This document shows positions 27,003 to 38,356 of a stretch of DNA of 64,000 bases, in pieces. The notes under the pieces were generated by a model. It ran no database searches, was not told the DNA's origin, and was given only the letters and a program-made list of their open reading frames with translations. The stretch comes from Ruegeria atlantica (GTDB lineage Bacteria > Pseudomonadota > Alphaproteobacteria > Rhodobacterales > Rhodobacteraceae). The translations under genes were made by a program, and so were the position numbers. The stretch lies in assembly GCF_013032005.1 (NCBI RefSeq), contig NZ_WQBE01000011.1, forward strand, positions 1-64,000. Reading direction: 5' to 3'. How positions within the stretch are numbered: position 1 is the first letter of the stretch; every line of letters begins with the position of its first letter.

Positions 27003-27136
27003 CGCCATAAACGCAACGACTACGTCAAAACTGATTGAATTCACCGCTAAGGCGGACAAGCGCGGAGCGCAAAACTATGGGCAAACTATGCAAACTTATA
27101 GGGTGCGCGAAGTGTTATGCGCAAACCTACAGAGAC

Positions 27137-29554
<2,418 letters not shown>

Positions 29555-29656
29555 TCAGTCAGTACCTATATTATTTTGGTAACTTATACGTTTTCTGGTG
29601 GGGAATGTCACGCGCTCCCCCAAGATTTTGTGGTTTGGATGACCTTGATTTGCGGA

Positions 29657-30232
29657 TCAAAGCCGATCGAGGTCGGCCGCGATATCTGCGGCAATTTCCG
29701 CTGCGTTCACATCATCCCGCTCGGCCGACAATCGCAGGCCCAGAAGGTCGGATTGATACCGCGCGGCAAGACGCTCCGGGTCATGTTCCGAACCGATCTC
29801 ACCGGCCTTTTGCGCGCGTTGAAACAGGTCTGCAAAACAGGTCTTCATTGCGATCATGTGGATGCGGGCCTGACTTGCCAGCTCATGTCCCCGCGCCTGC
29901 AATTCGGCATAGGTTTTGGACAACATGCAAGCCTTGGTAGGCAACACAGACGCCTCGACCACCAGTCGCGGCTGGGCCTTGAGCGCCTCTAAGGGGCCCA
30001 GATCCTGCGCCAAGGCCATCATATTGGCGACGCCATCCTGCGCATAGCGTTCCATTGCCAGCGCATAAAGCGCATCCTTCGAACCAAACGCCGCATAAAA
30101 GCTGCCTGGCTTCAACTTCAACTCACGCTCTAGGTCCTTCAACGATGTTCCGGCCCAACCGTGACGCCAGAATATATCTCGGGCCTGAGCGATCAGGGTA
30201 TCTCGGTCATAGGCAGGTTTGCGGGGCATCAT
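29657..30232 (-). CDS. TetR-family transcriptional regulator
   Basis: A 191-residue TetR repressor with the N-terminal HTH DTLIAQARDIFWRHGWAGTSLKDLERELKLKPGSFYAAFGSKDAL. The C-terminal part is a ligand-binding helical domain of the NemR/AcuR type (TetR_C). The first of two consecutive ATGs (30232) is used. Palindromes that fit its operator start 11 bases upstream, in the gap shared with the divergent AhpD-like gene, so it probably represses both. The inducer is unknown; an electrophile is plausible from the partner gene. Confidence 0.9.
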   Translation of the reverse strand: MMPRKPAYDRDTLIAQARDIFWRHGWAGTSLKDLERELKLKPGSFYAAFGSKDALYALAMERYAQDGVANMMALAQDLGPLEALKAQPRLVVEASVLPTKACMLSKTYAELQARGHELASQARIHMIAMKTCFADLFQRAQKAGEIGSEHDPERLAARYQSDLLGLRLSAERDDVNAAEIAADIAADLDRL

Positions 30233-30243
30233 ATTCACCAATT

Positions 30244-30285
30244 CTTGAACGGTTGCTCAAATATATACTTGAGCGACCGCTCAAG
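30244..30285. promoter_or_regulatory. Tandem palindromic operators between tetR and the AhpD-like gene
   Basis: CTTGAGCGACCGCTCAAG at 30268-30285 is a perfect 8-base-pair dyad with a two-base centre. A related imperfect copy, CTTGAACGGTTGCTCAA, lies at 30244-30260. The centres are about two helical turns apart. This is a classic TetR operator arrangement in a divergent promoter. Confidence 0.75.
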
Positions 30286-30329
30286 AAAGGCTATTTCGGA
30301 CTCAGCCGCCAGAAAAAAGGAATTCCCAA

Positions 30330-30896
30330 ATGGCCAACTTCCCTTCACACGACCTCGAATCCGCCCCTGAAGGTTCCAAACCATTGCTGGAAAAATCTCA
30401 GGCCGCGTTTGGCCGCCTGCCCGGTTTGCACAAAGTGATGGCCGAAAGCCCCCAGCATTTGGAAGGCTATCAGGTGCTGCACCATCTGTTCGTGCAGACA
30501 GATTTCGACAATGACGAAAAAACCGTCGTCTGGCAGACCATCAACGTGGAAAACGAATGCCATTACTGCGTGCCAGCGCATACCGGCATTGCCAAGATGA
30601 TGAAGGTCTCGGACGAGATCACCGAGGCCCTGCGCAACGAAACCCCGCTGCCCAATGCCAAGCTTGAGGCGCTGCGCACGTTCACCCTGCAAATGATGGA
30701 AACCCGGGGCAACCCGTCCGAGGAACAGCTGCAGGCGTTCTTTGATGCAGGCTACTCGCACCGCGCTGTATTGGACGTGGTGCTGGGTCTGGCGCAGAAA
30801 ACCATGTCGAACTACGTCAACCACATGGCACAAACGCCGGTTGACGAGGTCATGCGCGGCTTCCTGTGGGAACGCAAAGTCAGCGAACCCGCCTAA
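30330..30896 (+). CDS. AhpD-like / carboxymuconolactone decarboxylase family protein
   Basis: A 188-residue helical protein of the AhpD/CMD family. The active-site pair CHYC sits in ECHYCVPAHTG near residues 73-82, with the conserved acid upstream (NVENE) and the histidine three residues after the second cysteine. Such proteins act as thiol peroxidase partners. It is divergent from the TetR gene, with AAGGA eight bases before ATG. Its end overlaps the recF end by four bases, so the two genes converge on a shared stop region. Confidence 0.9.
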   Translation: MANFPSHDLESAPEGSKPLLEKSQAAFGRLPGLHKVMAESPQHLEGYQVLHHLFVQTDFDNDEKTVVWQTINVENECHYCVPAHTGIAKMMKVSDEITEALRNETPLPNAKLEALRTFTLQMMETRGNPSEEQLQAFFDAGYSHRAVLDVVLGLAQKTMSNYVNHMAQTPVDEVMRGFLWERKVSEPA

Positions 30897-31990
30897 GCGG
30901 AAACGACCGAGCCCTCAAGGCCATCACTCACGATCAACGTCTGGGCCCGGTCGCCCAGTTCCGCAAACAGCTCAGGCCCGGTGCCCGTCATCCAGGCCTG
31001 AGCGCCCAGCGCGCAAATCTCATTATACAGCGCCGCCCGTCGCCCCGCATCCAGATGGGCGGCCACCTCATCCAGCAACACGATCGGAGGCGCGCCAACC
31101 ATCCCGGCCAGCGCCCGCGCGTTTGACAGGATCAGCGACACCAACAGCGCCTTTTGCTCTCCGGTCGAGCAATCTTTGGCTGGCACACCTTTGGCGGCAA
31201 ACACACCATACAGGTCCGACCGATGCGGCCCGACCAATGTGCGCCCTGCAGCCAAATCGCGGAAACGGCTTTCATTCAAGGCCTCGCGCAAATCCTCAGC
31301 TGCCTCGGGCATCGCGCCTTCGGTTTGCACCAATTCCAGATCAGCGGACGGAAACGCCGTTTCCGCCTGTTCCTGCGCCCTTCGCAGATGTTCCAACGCG
31401 GCCAGCCGCGCGGAGTGTATTCTATGGCCGGTCTCGGCCATCTGCCCTTCGAGCGCTGCATACCAATGGGCATCGCGCACCTGCTCTTTCAGCAGGCGGT
31501 TGCGTTCACGCATGGATTTTTCATAGGTCAGCGAGGCCTCGGCATGGGCGGGGTCGAAACTCAGCGCAATCCGATCCAGAAAGCGGCGCCGCCCCTCAGC
31601 CCCTTCGATCCACAGCCGGTCCATCGAGGGGATCAGCCAAACCACCCGCGCCAGTTTACCCAGATCTATCTGATTGGACGCTTTGCCATCGATCCGAACC
31701 TGCCGCGCCGCGCCACTTTCGGACCAGGTCTCGATCTCGTAATTCCGGCCCTGTGCTTGCAACAGGCCGGACAGCTTCCAGCCCAGCGCCTCAGGTCGCC
31801 GGGTCATCTCGGCCGCGCTGGCCCGGCGCATACCGCGACCGGGGGAAAACAGCGACACTGCCTCAAGAATGTTGGTTTTGCCCGCCCCGTTCGGTCCATG
31901 TATCGCCACAGGCCGCCCATCCAAGGACAACCGCACTAGCTTGTGGGACCGGAAATGCGAGACCGTAAGTTCGGTCAGGGCCAAACTCAT
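30893..31990 (-). CDS. recF: DNA replication and repair protein RecF
   Basis: A 365-residue SMC-like ATPase that loads RecA at gaps together with RecO and RecR. Walker A is GPNGAGKTN near residue 34, the signature block is STGEQKALL and Walker B is VLLDEVAAHLD. The length is typical. It follows dnaN after 39 bases in the dnaA-dnaN-recF order. In that gap a small GC palindrome followed by six T on the minus strand could act as a weak terminator for dnaN. Confidence 0.97.
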   Translation of the reverse strand: MSLALTELTVSHFRSHKLVRLSLDGRPVAIHGPNGAGKTNILEAVSLFSPGRGMRRASAAEMTRRPEALGWKLSGLLQAQGRNYEIETWSESGAARQVRIDGKASNQIDLGKLARVVWLIPSMDRLWIEGAEGRRRFLDRIALSFDPAHAEASLTYEKSMRERNRLLKEQVRDAHWYAALEGQMAETGHRIHSARLAALEHLRRAQEQAETAFPSADLELVQTEGAMPEAAEDLREALNESRFRDLAAGRTLVGPHRSDLYGVFAAKGVPAKDCSTGEQKALLVSLILSNARALAGMVGAPPIVLLDEVAAHLDAGRRAALYNEICALGAQAWMTGTGPELFAELGDRAQTLIVSDGLEGSVVSA

Positions 31991-32029
31991 GACCCATCCC
32001 TTTCGTTAAAAAACACCCCGCGGGGTCGA

Positions 32030-33151
32030 TCAGACGCGCATCGGCATGACAACATAGACTGCGCTTAGATCATTGCCTTCCCGCATCAGGGTCGGATCAC
32101 CGGCTGAGTTGAACAGGAACACGGCGTTTTCACGATCCACCTGGCTGGCGATCTCAAGCAGGTATTTGGCGTTGAAGCCGATCTCGAGCCGTTCGTCGCC
32201 GTAGGCCACGGCCAATTCTTCTTCGGCGGCACCACTATCGGGGGCGTTGACCGACAGAACCAGCTTGTCCGCATCCAGTTGCAGTTTCACAGCGCGTGAG
32301 CGTTCCGACGAAACGGTAGCAACCCGATCCACGGCCTGCGCGAATTCAGCAGCGTCCACTTCCAGCTGACGCGTATTGCCCTGCGGAATCACGCGGGTGT
32401 AGTCGGGGAAGGTGCCGTCGATCACTTTTGAGGTCAGTGTGATATCGGGCGTTGCGAAACGCACCTTGGTTTCGCTGACCGAGACGGCGATATCCATCTC
32501 ATCATCGTCCAGCAGCTTGCGCAGCTCACCCACGGTTTTGCGCGGCACGATCACGCCCGGCATGTCTGCGGCACCATCCGGCAAATCTGCATCAATGCGA
32601 GCCAGACGGTGGCCATCGGTGGCCACACAGCGCAGCACCTTGCCGCCTTCGGACCCGTCAGCCACATGCATGTAGACACCATTCAGGTAGTACCGGGTCT
32701 CTTCGGTCGAGATGGCGAATTTCGATTTGTCGAACAGCCGTCGCAACAGTGCTGCCGAAGCCGTAAAGTTCGACTGATATTCCGACGACGCCATCACCGG
32801 GAAATCCTCTTTCGGCAGCGTTGCCAGCGAGAAATTCGACCGGCCTGCTTCAACCGTCAGGCGGCCCGCCGCACTGTCAGAGGTCAGCGTCACCAGTGCC
32901 CCATCCGGCAGTTTGCGCACGATCTCGTGCAGGGTCGTCGCTGCAACGGTTGTGGCCCCTGCCTTTTCGACCTGCGCCGGGGCTTTATCCACCACCTCGA
33001 TATCCAGATCGGTGGCACGGAACATGGCTTGATCGCCTTCGGCCTCGATCAGCACGTTGGCAAGGATGGGAATAGTGTTCCGGCGCTCTACAACAGATTG
33101 GGCCTGCGAAACGGCCTTAAGAAGGGTGCCGCGTTCGATGCTGATCTTCAT
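32030..33151 (-). CDS. dnaN: DNA polymerase III beta sliding clamp
   Basis: A 373-residue beta clamp with the three-domain repeat and the family C-terminal end (YVVMPMRV). The start MKISIERGTLL at 33151 is typical of the family; the frame remains open for 72 bases further but lacks family similarity there. It is the processivity ring of the replicative polymerase and a loading platform for repair enzymes. It is separated from dnaA by a strong terminator, so it has its own promoter. Confidence 0.98.
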   Translation of the reverse strand: MKISIERGTLLKAVSQAQSVVERRNTIPILANVLIEAEGDQAMFRATDLDIEVVDKAPAQVEKAGATTVAATTLHEIVRKLPDGALVTLTSDSAAGRLTVEAGRSNFSLATLPKEDFPVMASSEYQSNFTASAALLRRLFDKSKFAISTEETRYYLNGVYMHVADGSEGGKVLRCVATDGHRLARIDADLPDGAADMPGVIVPRKTVGELRKLLDDDEMDIAVSVSETKVRFATPDITLTSKVIDGTFPDYTRVIPQGNTRQLEVDAAEFAQAVDRVATVSSERSRAVKLQLDADKLVLSVNAPDSGAAEEELAVAYGDERLEIGFNAKYLLEIASQVDRENAVFLFNSAGDPTLMREGNDLSAVYVVMPMRV

Positions 33152-33323
33152 ACCCTCAATTCCTCTGACTTGCGTGCCGAAAACAGGCGGGACTGGCACG
33201 TTAGCGGTTCCACCCTGAGGCACAAGGATTTTTTATGGTTTTCTGGGTCGGAACGGCCAAAGGGTCAAGGGGCGCGTGGCCGGGCGGGCACAGTTCCTAT
33301 TCAACCGTGGATTTAAGCGCACA

Positions 33324-33362
33324 AGAAAACGCCCCGGGCGTGAGGGTCCGGGGCGTTTCTTG
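33324..33362 (-). terminator. Intrinsic terminator between dnaA and dnaN
   Basis: ACGCCCCGG (33329-33337) pairs with CCGGGGCGT (33348-33356) around a ten-base loop. On the minus strand the stem is followed by TTTTCTT. It ends dnaA transcription before dnaN. Confidence 0.85.
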
Positions 33363-33378
33363 AATGATAGGATGACCC

Positions 33379-34776
33379 TTAGGCTTCCAGCGAACGGCGC
33401 AGCATTTCCACATCTTCGGCGATCTGGCCGTCGGTGACTTTCAATTCTTCAATGCGTTTGACGCCGTGCATGACGGTGGTGTGATCGCGACCACCAAAGC
33501 GACGCCCGATCTCCGGAAGGGATCGGCTGGTCAACTGCTTGCACAGATACATCGCCACCTGTCGCGGACGGGCATAAGACCGCAGGCGCTTGGGGCCGAT
33601 GATGTCGGACAGACGGATGTTGTAATAGTCCGACACTTTGCGTTGAATCTCTTCGACAGTAATCTTGCGCTCGGACGCGCGCAGCACGTCAGCCAGACAG
33701 TCCTGCGTCAGCTCCATGTCGATCTCGCGTCCCACTAGCGAGGCGAAGGCGAACAGACGGGTCAGGGCACCCTCCAGCACGCGCACGTTGGTCGAGATAC
33801 GGTGGGCCAGAAACTCCAGCACGCCATCGGCGATGGTCAGATCGGGATAGGTGCTGCTGTATTGCTGCACCTTGTTCTGCAAGATGCCCAGGCGCAGTTC
33901 GTAATCGGTGGGGTGCAGGTCGACGACCAGACCGCATTGCAGGCGCGACTTCACGCGATCTTCTAGATCCTTAATCTCACCCGGCGCGCGGTCAGCCGAA
34001 ATGATGATCTGCTTGTTCTGATCAACCAGCGCGTTGAACGTGTGAAAGAACTCTTCTTGAGTTGAATCCTTGCCGGCGATGAACTGCACGTCATCCACCA
34101 TCAGCACATCGACGGAACGGAACAGATGTTTGAAGTCCATCATCCGACGTTCGCGCAGCGCCTGTACAAAGCGATACATGAACTGTTCCGCCGACAGGTA
34201 CAGCACGTTCAGTTCGGGGCGTTTGGTTTTCAGCTCCCAAGCGATGGCGTGCATCAGGTGGGTTTTACCCAAACCAACGCCGCCATACAGAACCAACGGG
34301 TTGAACGTGACGGGGCCGCCCTCAGAAACACGGCGCGCGGCGGCATGGGCCAGCTCGTTGGGTTTGCCCACCACAAAACTGTCAAAGGTGAAACGGGCGT
34401 CCAGCGGTGCAGCCTGAAGGGATTCGAGCGCATCATTCGCGGGTTCGGCCCGCTGTGACAGGGACTGCGGCTGAGTCGTGTCCTGAACAACAGACGGCGC
34501 AGGTTCTACATCACCCGACGGACGCACCGGCGAATTGGCTGCAACGCGAAACGCCAGGCGCTGGACCGATTCCCCTGCGGTGTTCATCTCGTACAGAATC
34601 AAGTCCGCAAAGTTTTGACTAACATAATTGCCCATGAAGTTGGTCGGAACCGAGAACGTGGCCACGCCATCCTGCAGCTCTTGGAATTCAAGAGGCTCGA
34701 TCCAGGTGGTATAGTTGTTCTTGCCGATCGCCTTGAGCAGTTTGTTACGCAGTTGTCCCCATTTCTCTTGTGTCAT
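33379..34776 (-). CDS. dnaA: Chromosomal replication initiator DnaA
   Basis: A 465-residue AAA+ initiator. Domain I (1-85) and a short linker are followed by domain III with Walker A GGVGLGKTH (near residue 163) and Walker B VLMVDDVQF, and by domain IV with the DnaA-box-binding signature GGRDHTTVMHGVKRIEEL. The start MTQEKWGQL at 34776 is preferred to one 21 bases upstream. dnaA, dnaN and recF lie in the same direction. The upstream region has no clear cluster of DnaA boxes. Confidence 0.98.
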   Translation of the reverse strand: MTQEKWGQLRNKLLKAIGKNNYTTWIEPLEFQELQDGVATFSVPTNFMGNYVSQNFADLILYEMNTAGESVQRLAFRVAANSPVRPSGDVEPAPSVVQDTTQPQSLSQRAEPANDALESLQAAPLDARFTFDSFVVGKPNELAHAAARRVSEGGPVTFNPLVLYGGVGLGKTHLMHAIAWELKTKRPELNVLYLSAEQFMYRFVQALRERRMMDFKHLFRSVDVLMVDDVQFIAGKDSTQEEFFHTFNALVDQNKQIIISADRAPGEIKDLEDRVKSRLQCGLVVDLHPTDYELRLGILQNKVQQYSSTYPDLTIADGVLEFLAHRISTNVRVLEGALTRLFAFASLVGREIDMELTQDCLADVLRASERKITVEEIQRKVSDYYNIRLSDIIGPKRLRSYARPRQVAMYLCKQLTSRSLPEIGRRFGGRDHTTVMHGVKRIEELKVTDGQIAEDVEMLRRSLEA

Positions 34777-35256
34777 CAAGCGCCTCACGCATCCCATTCT
34801 TTATTGGCCTGTCGGCCTTATTGATCTGGCCCGGTTGCCCGGTTCTTTAGCATTCACACGCAATAGGATACCCATCGCCAAACCATATGGGTCTGGCGGG
34901 ACTGTCCCGAAAGTTTGCACAGCCCGGCAATCAGGCACCCACAATCCGGGCGCCCCGTAACCGGGTTGCGCTTCGCAATCAAATTTTTAGACAGGGCTCA
35001 GATCTTCGGTTACCCCAAGACCTTTAGCAGATCAGCAAATCAGCCGTGACCGATTGCCAACATTCGTTTCGTGACCGTCCTGATGCCCGTCAGTCAGATC
35101 GCCGAAACAGCCTGTCCCCCCAAGCGAGTGAATCGCTGTAACAGTGGTAGCAAGAGGCCAAGGCGTACGGCAACGAAACTCTGATATTGACTCGGGTCTT
35201 TTGCAGAAAGAATCTCTCGGTTTTGTGAAGGCGCGACTTTCCGGCAACAGCAACAA
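34777..35256. other. dnaA-rpsT intergenic region
   Basis: About 480 bases with no gene. It should hold the dnaA promoter. Two weak partial matches to the DnaA box (around CATTCACA at 34850 and TTTGCACA at 34915) are visible, but no cluster of TTATCCACA boxes and no AT-rich unwinding element, so it does not look like oriC. A short hairpin (TTGCG CTT CGCAA) lies near 34965. Confidence 0.5.
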
Positions 35257-35283
35257 AAAGGCGCCACGCATTGTGACGCCTTT
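35257..35283 (-). terminator. Intrinsic terminator of rpsT
   Basis: An 11-base-pair stem (AAAGGCGTCAC with GTGGCGCCTTT on the minus strand, one G-T pair) with a five-base loop, followed by TTG. It lies 47 bases after the rpsT stop. Confidence 0.85.
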
Positions 35284-35330
35284 GAGAACAATTCAACCTT
35301 GTTTTGTTGACGCAAGGTCAACGTGTGCGA

Positions 35331-35594
35331 TTAGCCCAGTGCTTTCACGCGTGCCGACAGGCGCGACATTTTCCGCGAAGCAGTGTTCTTGTGAAAGACG
35401 CCTTTAGTGACGCCACGCATCAGTTCGGGCTGAGCGGCACGCAGAGCTGCGGTTGCGGCGTCCTTGTCGCCGGAAGCAATCGCTTCTTCGACCTTGCGCA
35501 GATAAGTACGGATGCGCGAGCGACGTGCTTTGTTGATAGCAAAACGCTTTTCGTTCTGACGAGCGCGCTTTTTAGCCTGAGGCGAGTTTGCCAT
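35331..35594 (-). CDS. rpsT: 30S ribosomal protein S20
   Basis: An 87-residue basic helical protein with the S20 signature [17 protein letters not shown] and [12 protein letters not shown]. It binds 16S rRNA in the lower part of the 30S subunit. The ATG at 35594 gives the family length; an open frame 60 bases further upstream has no family similarity. It lies upstream of dnaA in the same direction, a frequent arrangement in Rhodobacterales. Confidence 0.98.
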   Translation of the reverse strand: MANSPQAKKRARQNEKRFAINKARRSRIRTYLRKVEEAIASGDKDAATAALRAAQPELMRGVTKGVFHKNTASRKMSRLSARVKALG

Positions 35595-35775
35595 GTGTTT
35601 CTGACCTTCATTCGGTACGGTTATCAATGGTTGCGCGTCACGGACTATCCGCACCGGTTCAGAATCACGAGTGTGAGTCGGGCCAAGCGGGCCGCTCGCG
35701 CATGTATAGCGGCGCTAGTTATCCAAGTTTGCAGGCTTTGCCAAGCCGATTCTTTCGCGCCGCATAGCAGTCATG

Positions 35776-35799
35776 TAAAAAGGCGGGCCAAGCCCGCCT
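35776..35799 (-). terminator. Intrinsic terminator of the enoyl-CoA hydratase gene
   Basis: AGGCGGGC (35781-35788), a three-base loop and GCCCGCCT form a perfect stem; five T follow on the minus strand. It lies 21 bases after the stop of the enoyl-CoA hydratase gene. Confidence 0.85.
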
Positions 35800-35819
35800 G
35801 TTTCGGTCGCTTACGCGCT

Positions 35820-36596
35820 TTACTTGTCGCGGAACTGAGCCGCGCGTTTTTCCAAGAAGGCCGCCATGCCTTCTTTCTGGTCTTCTGTCGCAAACATCGA
35901 GTGGAACACGCGACGTTCAAACAGCATCCCTTCGCTGAGAGGCAACTCATAGCTGCGGTTCACAGCTTCTTTCGCCGCCATTGCACTCAGCTGCGATTTC
36001 TCAGCGATCTTCTGGGCGGCGCCCATCGCCTCTTCCATCAGTTTCTTGGCCGGTACGACGCGGCTGACAAGACCCGAACGCTCGGCCTCTTCGGCATCCA
36101 TGAAGCGACCGGTCAGGTTCATGTCCATCGATTTGGACTTCCCAACGAAACGCGTCAAGCGCTGCGAACCACCCAGTCCTGCAATGACGCCCAGATTGAT
36201 TTCGGGTTGCCCAAACTTGGCGGTATCCGCAGCAATGATGAAATCGCACAGCATGGCCAATTCGCACCCACCGCCCAGCGCATAGCCAGCCACGGCTGCA
36301 ATGATCGGCTTGCGGATCGCGCAAACACGGTCATTCAGAGCACCAAACAGATTTGAACTGTAGACATCAACAAAGCTCATCTCGGACATTTCCTTGATGT
36401 CCGCGCCGGCCGCGAACGCCTTGTCCGAACCGGTAATGACGATGCAGCGCACCTTGTCGTTGGTATCCGCGTCTTCCAATGCGATGCACAGTTCCTGCGC
36501 CAGCTGCGAATTTAGCGCATTCAGCGCATCGGGTCTGTCGAGCTTGATAAGGGCGACGTGGTCTTCGATTTCGACGATGATCGTCTCAAAAGCCAT
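35820..36596 (-). CDS. Enoyl-CoA hydratase
   Basis: A 258-residue crotonase-fold protein of the usual length. Oxyanion-hole and CoA-binding blocks are visible: [13 protein letters not shown] near residue 60 and [16 protein letters not shown] near 105. Both catalytic glutamates expected for hydratases are present (GGCE and PEINLG). It hydrates trans-2-enoyl-CoA to 3-hydroxyacyl-CoA in beta-oxidation or related pathways. The ATG at 36596 is used, 30 bases inside the longest frame, because it gives the family N-terminus MAFETIIVE. Confidence 0.94.
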   Translation of the reverse strand: MAFETIIVEIEDHVALIKLDRPDALNALNSQLAQELCIALEDADTNDKVRCIVITGSDKAFAAGADIKEMSEMSFVDVYSSNLFGALNDRVCAIRKPIIAAVAGYALGGGCELAMLCDFIIAADTAKFGQPEINLGVIAGLGGSQRLTRFVGKSKSMDMNLTGRFMDAEEAERSGLVSRVVPAKKLMEEAMGAAQKIAEKSQLSAMAAKEAVNRSYELPLSEGMLFERRVFHSMFATEDQKEGMAAFLEKRAAQFRDK

Positions 36597-36662
36597 GAGG
36601 TGTAAGCTTCCGGTTGTTCCGTTCAAGTACGATTCCTTATCACGCGATTTATCTGGATCAAG

Positions 36663-37514
36663 TTATCTTTGGCATTGCGCACAATAGAAGGATGAGCGAC
36701 CGGACTGAGTGATTCTCTTTATTTCCCCACTGCATCCCTGGGTTCTGCAGGGTTCGCCTTCGCGTCCGTAAACGTCAAAGCTGTGTTGAAAATATCCAAG
36801 TTCTCCATCGGCTTGGCGGAAATCGCGCAGGGATGAACCACCCGCGTCGATCGCGTCCTGCAGTACCCGCCGAATGATCGGAACCAGCGCGCCGACACGG
36901 GCGGCAGAAATTTGTCCTGCTTTGCGACGTGGCGACACACCCGCGCGATAAAGGGCCTCGCAAACATAGATATTGCCCAATCCGGCAACGATTCCCTGAT
37001 CCAACAGTGCAGATTTGACAGGAGTATTCTTGCCCTTGAGCGCTTCGATCAGGTGCTGTTCGTGAAAATCATTGCCCAGCGGCTCTGGCCCCAGAACGGA
37101 TAAAAGCTTGTGATCCTCGGCTGTAGCCGTGGGCAACAGGTCCATCGCGCCAAAGCGCCGCGGATCGTTGAATGTCACACGCGCGCCATTGGCCATGTGA
37201 AACACCACGTGGTCGTGTTTTTCGGGCATGGGATGCTCATGCACGAACTGCCCTAGCGGATCACCCGATACTGTCATCCGCCCAGACATACCCAGATGGA
37301 TCAACAAAGTTTCACCGCTGCTGAGATCTGCCAGAATATATTTCGACCGCCGCCGCAGCTGATCCACCCGTTGCCCGGTCAGCCGCTCGGCCATGCGGTC
37401 CGGGAACGGCCAGCGCAAATCGGGGCGATTCACATCTGCCCGTTCGATCACGACCCCCTCCATTGCGGGGCTCAGGCCGCGTCTTACTGTCTCGACCTCG
37501 GGCAATTCGGGCAT
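36663..37514 (-). CDS. mutM: Formamidopyrimidine-DNA glycosylase
   Basis: A 283-residue base-excision repair enzyme for 8-oxoguanine and FapyG. The catalytic N-terminus is PELPEVETV (Pro2 nucleophile, Glu3). The H2TH block [17 protein letters not shown] and the C-terminal four-cysteine zinc finger (CRTQGC and YCAQC) are complete. It is divergent from ubiE with an 86-base gap. Confidence 0.97.
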   Translation of the reverse strand: MPELPEVETVRRGLSPAMEGVVIERADVNRPDLRWPFPDRMAERLTGQRVDQLRRRSKYILADLSSGETLLIHLGMSGRMTVSGDPLGQFVHEHPMPEKHDHVVFHMANGARVTFNDPRRFGAMDLLPTATAEDHKLLSVLGPEPLGNDFHEQHLIEALKGKNTPVKSALLDQGIVAGLGNIYVCEALYRAGVSPRRKAGQISAARVGALVPIIRRVLQDAIDAGGSSLRDFRQADGELGYFQHSFDVYGREGEPCRTQGCSGEIKRITQSGRSSFYCAQCQR

Positions 37515-37600
37515 TAGATGGCTCCTAATTCAAAGGGCCGCATTGTGCCCCGGTTCCAGAGCCCTATAACAGAGACGAAATTCGACAAACGGCAAGGCTT

Positions 37601-38353
37601 ATGTCCGACAACAGCGACAAGACCACTCATTTCGGGTTTGAAACCGTGCGCGAGGCCGACAAGGCCGGTCGTGTGCAGGGCGTGTTCAACTCGGTCGCCT
37701 CAAAATATGACGTGATGAACGATGTCATGTCGATGGGCATCCACCGGGTCTGGAAAGACGCGATGATGGACTGGCTGGCCCCGCGTCCTGGTCAACGTCT
37801 GCTGGATGTGGCCGGTGGAACGGGCGATATCTCTTTCCGCTTTCTCAAACGCGCGGGATACGGCCACGCCACCGTTCTGGACCTGACCGAACCGATGTTG
37901 GTCGAAGGCCGCCAGCGCGCCGAGGCAGATCAGATGTCCGACAGCCTGAACTGGGTGGTAGGCGATGCGATGGCCCTGCCGTTTGAGGACAACACGTTTG
38001 ACGTCTACACCATTTCCTTCGGCATCCGGAACGTGACCCGCCCGCAAGAGGCTTTGAACGAAGCCTTCCGAGTTCTGAAGCCCGGTGGACGCCTGATGGT
38101 GCTGGAATTCAGCCAGTTGCCCAATGAAGGGCTGCAAAAGCTCTATGACTTGTACAGCTTCAACGTCATTCCCCGCATGGGCAAGCTGATCGCCAATGAT
38201 TACGACAGCTATCAATATCTGGTCGAATCGATCCGCAATTTCCCCGATCAGGAAACCTTTCTGGGCATGGTTCGTGCCGCTGGATTCGAAAACGCCAAAT
38301 ACCGCAACCTCAGCATGGGCATCGCCGCGCTGCATTCCGGCTGGAAGATCTGA
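37601..38353 (+). CDS. ubiE: Demethylmenaquinone/ubiquinone methyltransferase UbiE
   Basis: A 250-residue SAM-dependent C-methyltransferase of ubiquinone synthesis. The SAM motif [14 protein letters not shown] lies near residue 67, and the family blocks [17 protein letters not shown] and [14 protein letters not shown] are intact. It is followed after three bases by ubiB, and this pair forms the ubiquinone operon common in alphaproteobacteria. Confidence 0.97.
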   Translation: MSDNSDKTTHFGFETVREADKAGRVQGVFNSVASKYDVMNDVMSMGIHRVWKDAMMDWLAPRPGQRLLDVAGGTGDISFRFLKRAGYGHATVLDLTEPMLVEGRQRAEADQMSDSLNWVVGDAMALPFEDNTFDVYTISFGIRNVTRPQEALNEAFRVLKPGGRLMVLEFSQLPNEGLQKLYDLYSFNVIPRMGKLIANDYDSYQYLVESIRNFPDQETFLGMVRAAGFENAKYRNLSMGIAALHSGWKI

Positions 38354-38356
38354 TTT

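Noticed and set aside
30742-31968. A 408-codon plus-strand frame opposite recF
   Set aside because: Low-complexity Pro/Ser/Arg translation, antisense to recF.
34777-35256. oriC upstream of dnaA
   Set aside because: No cluster of DnaA boxes and no AT-rich unwinding stretch.
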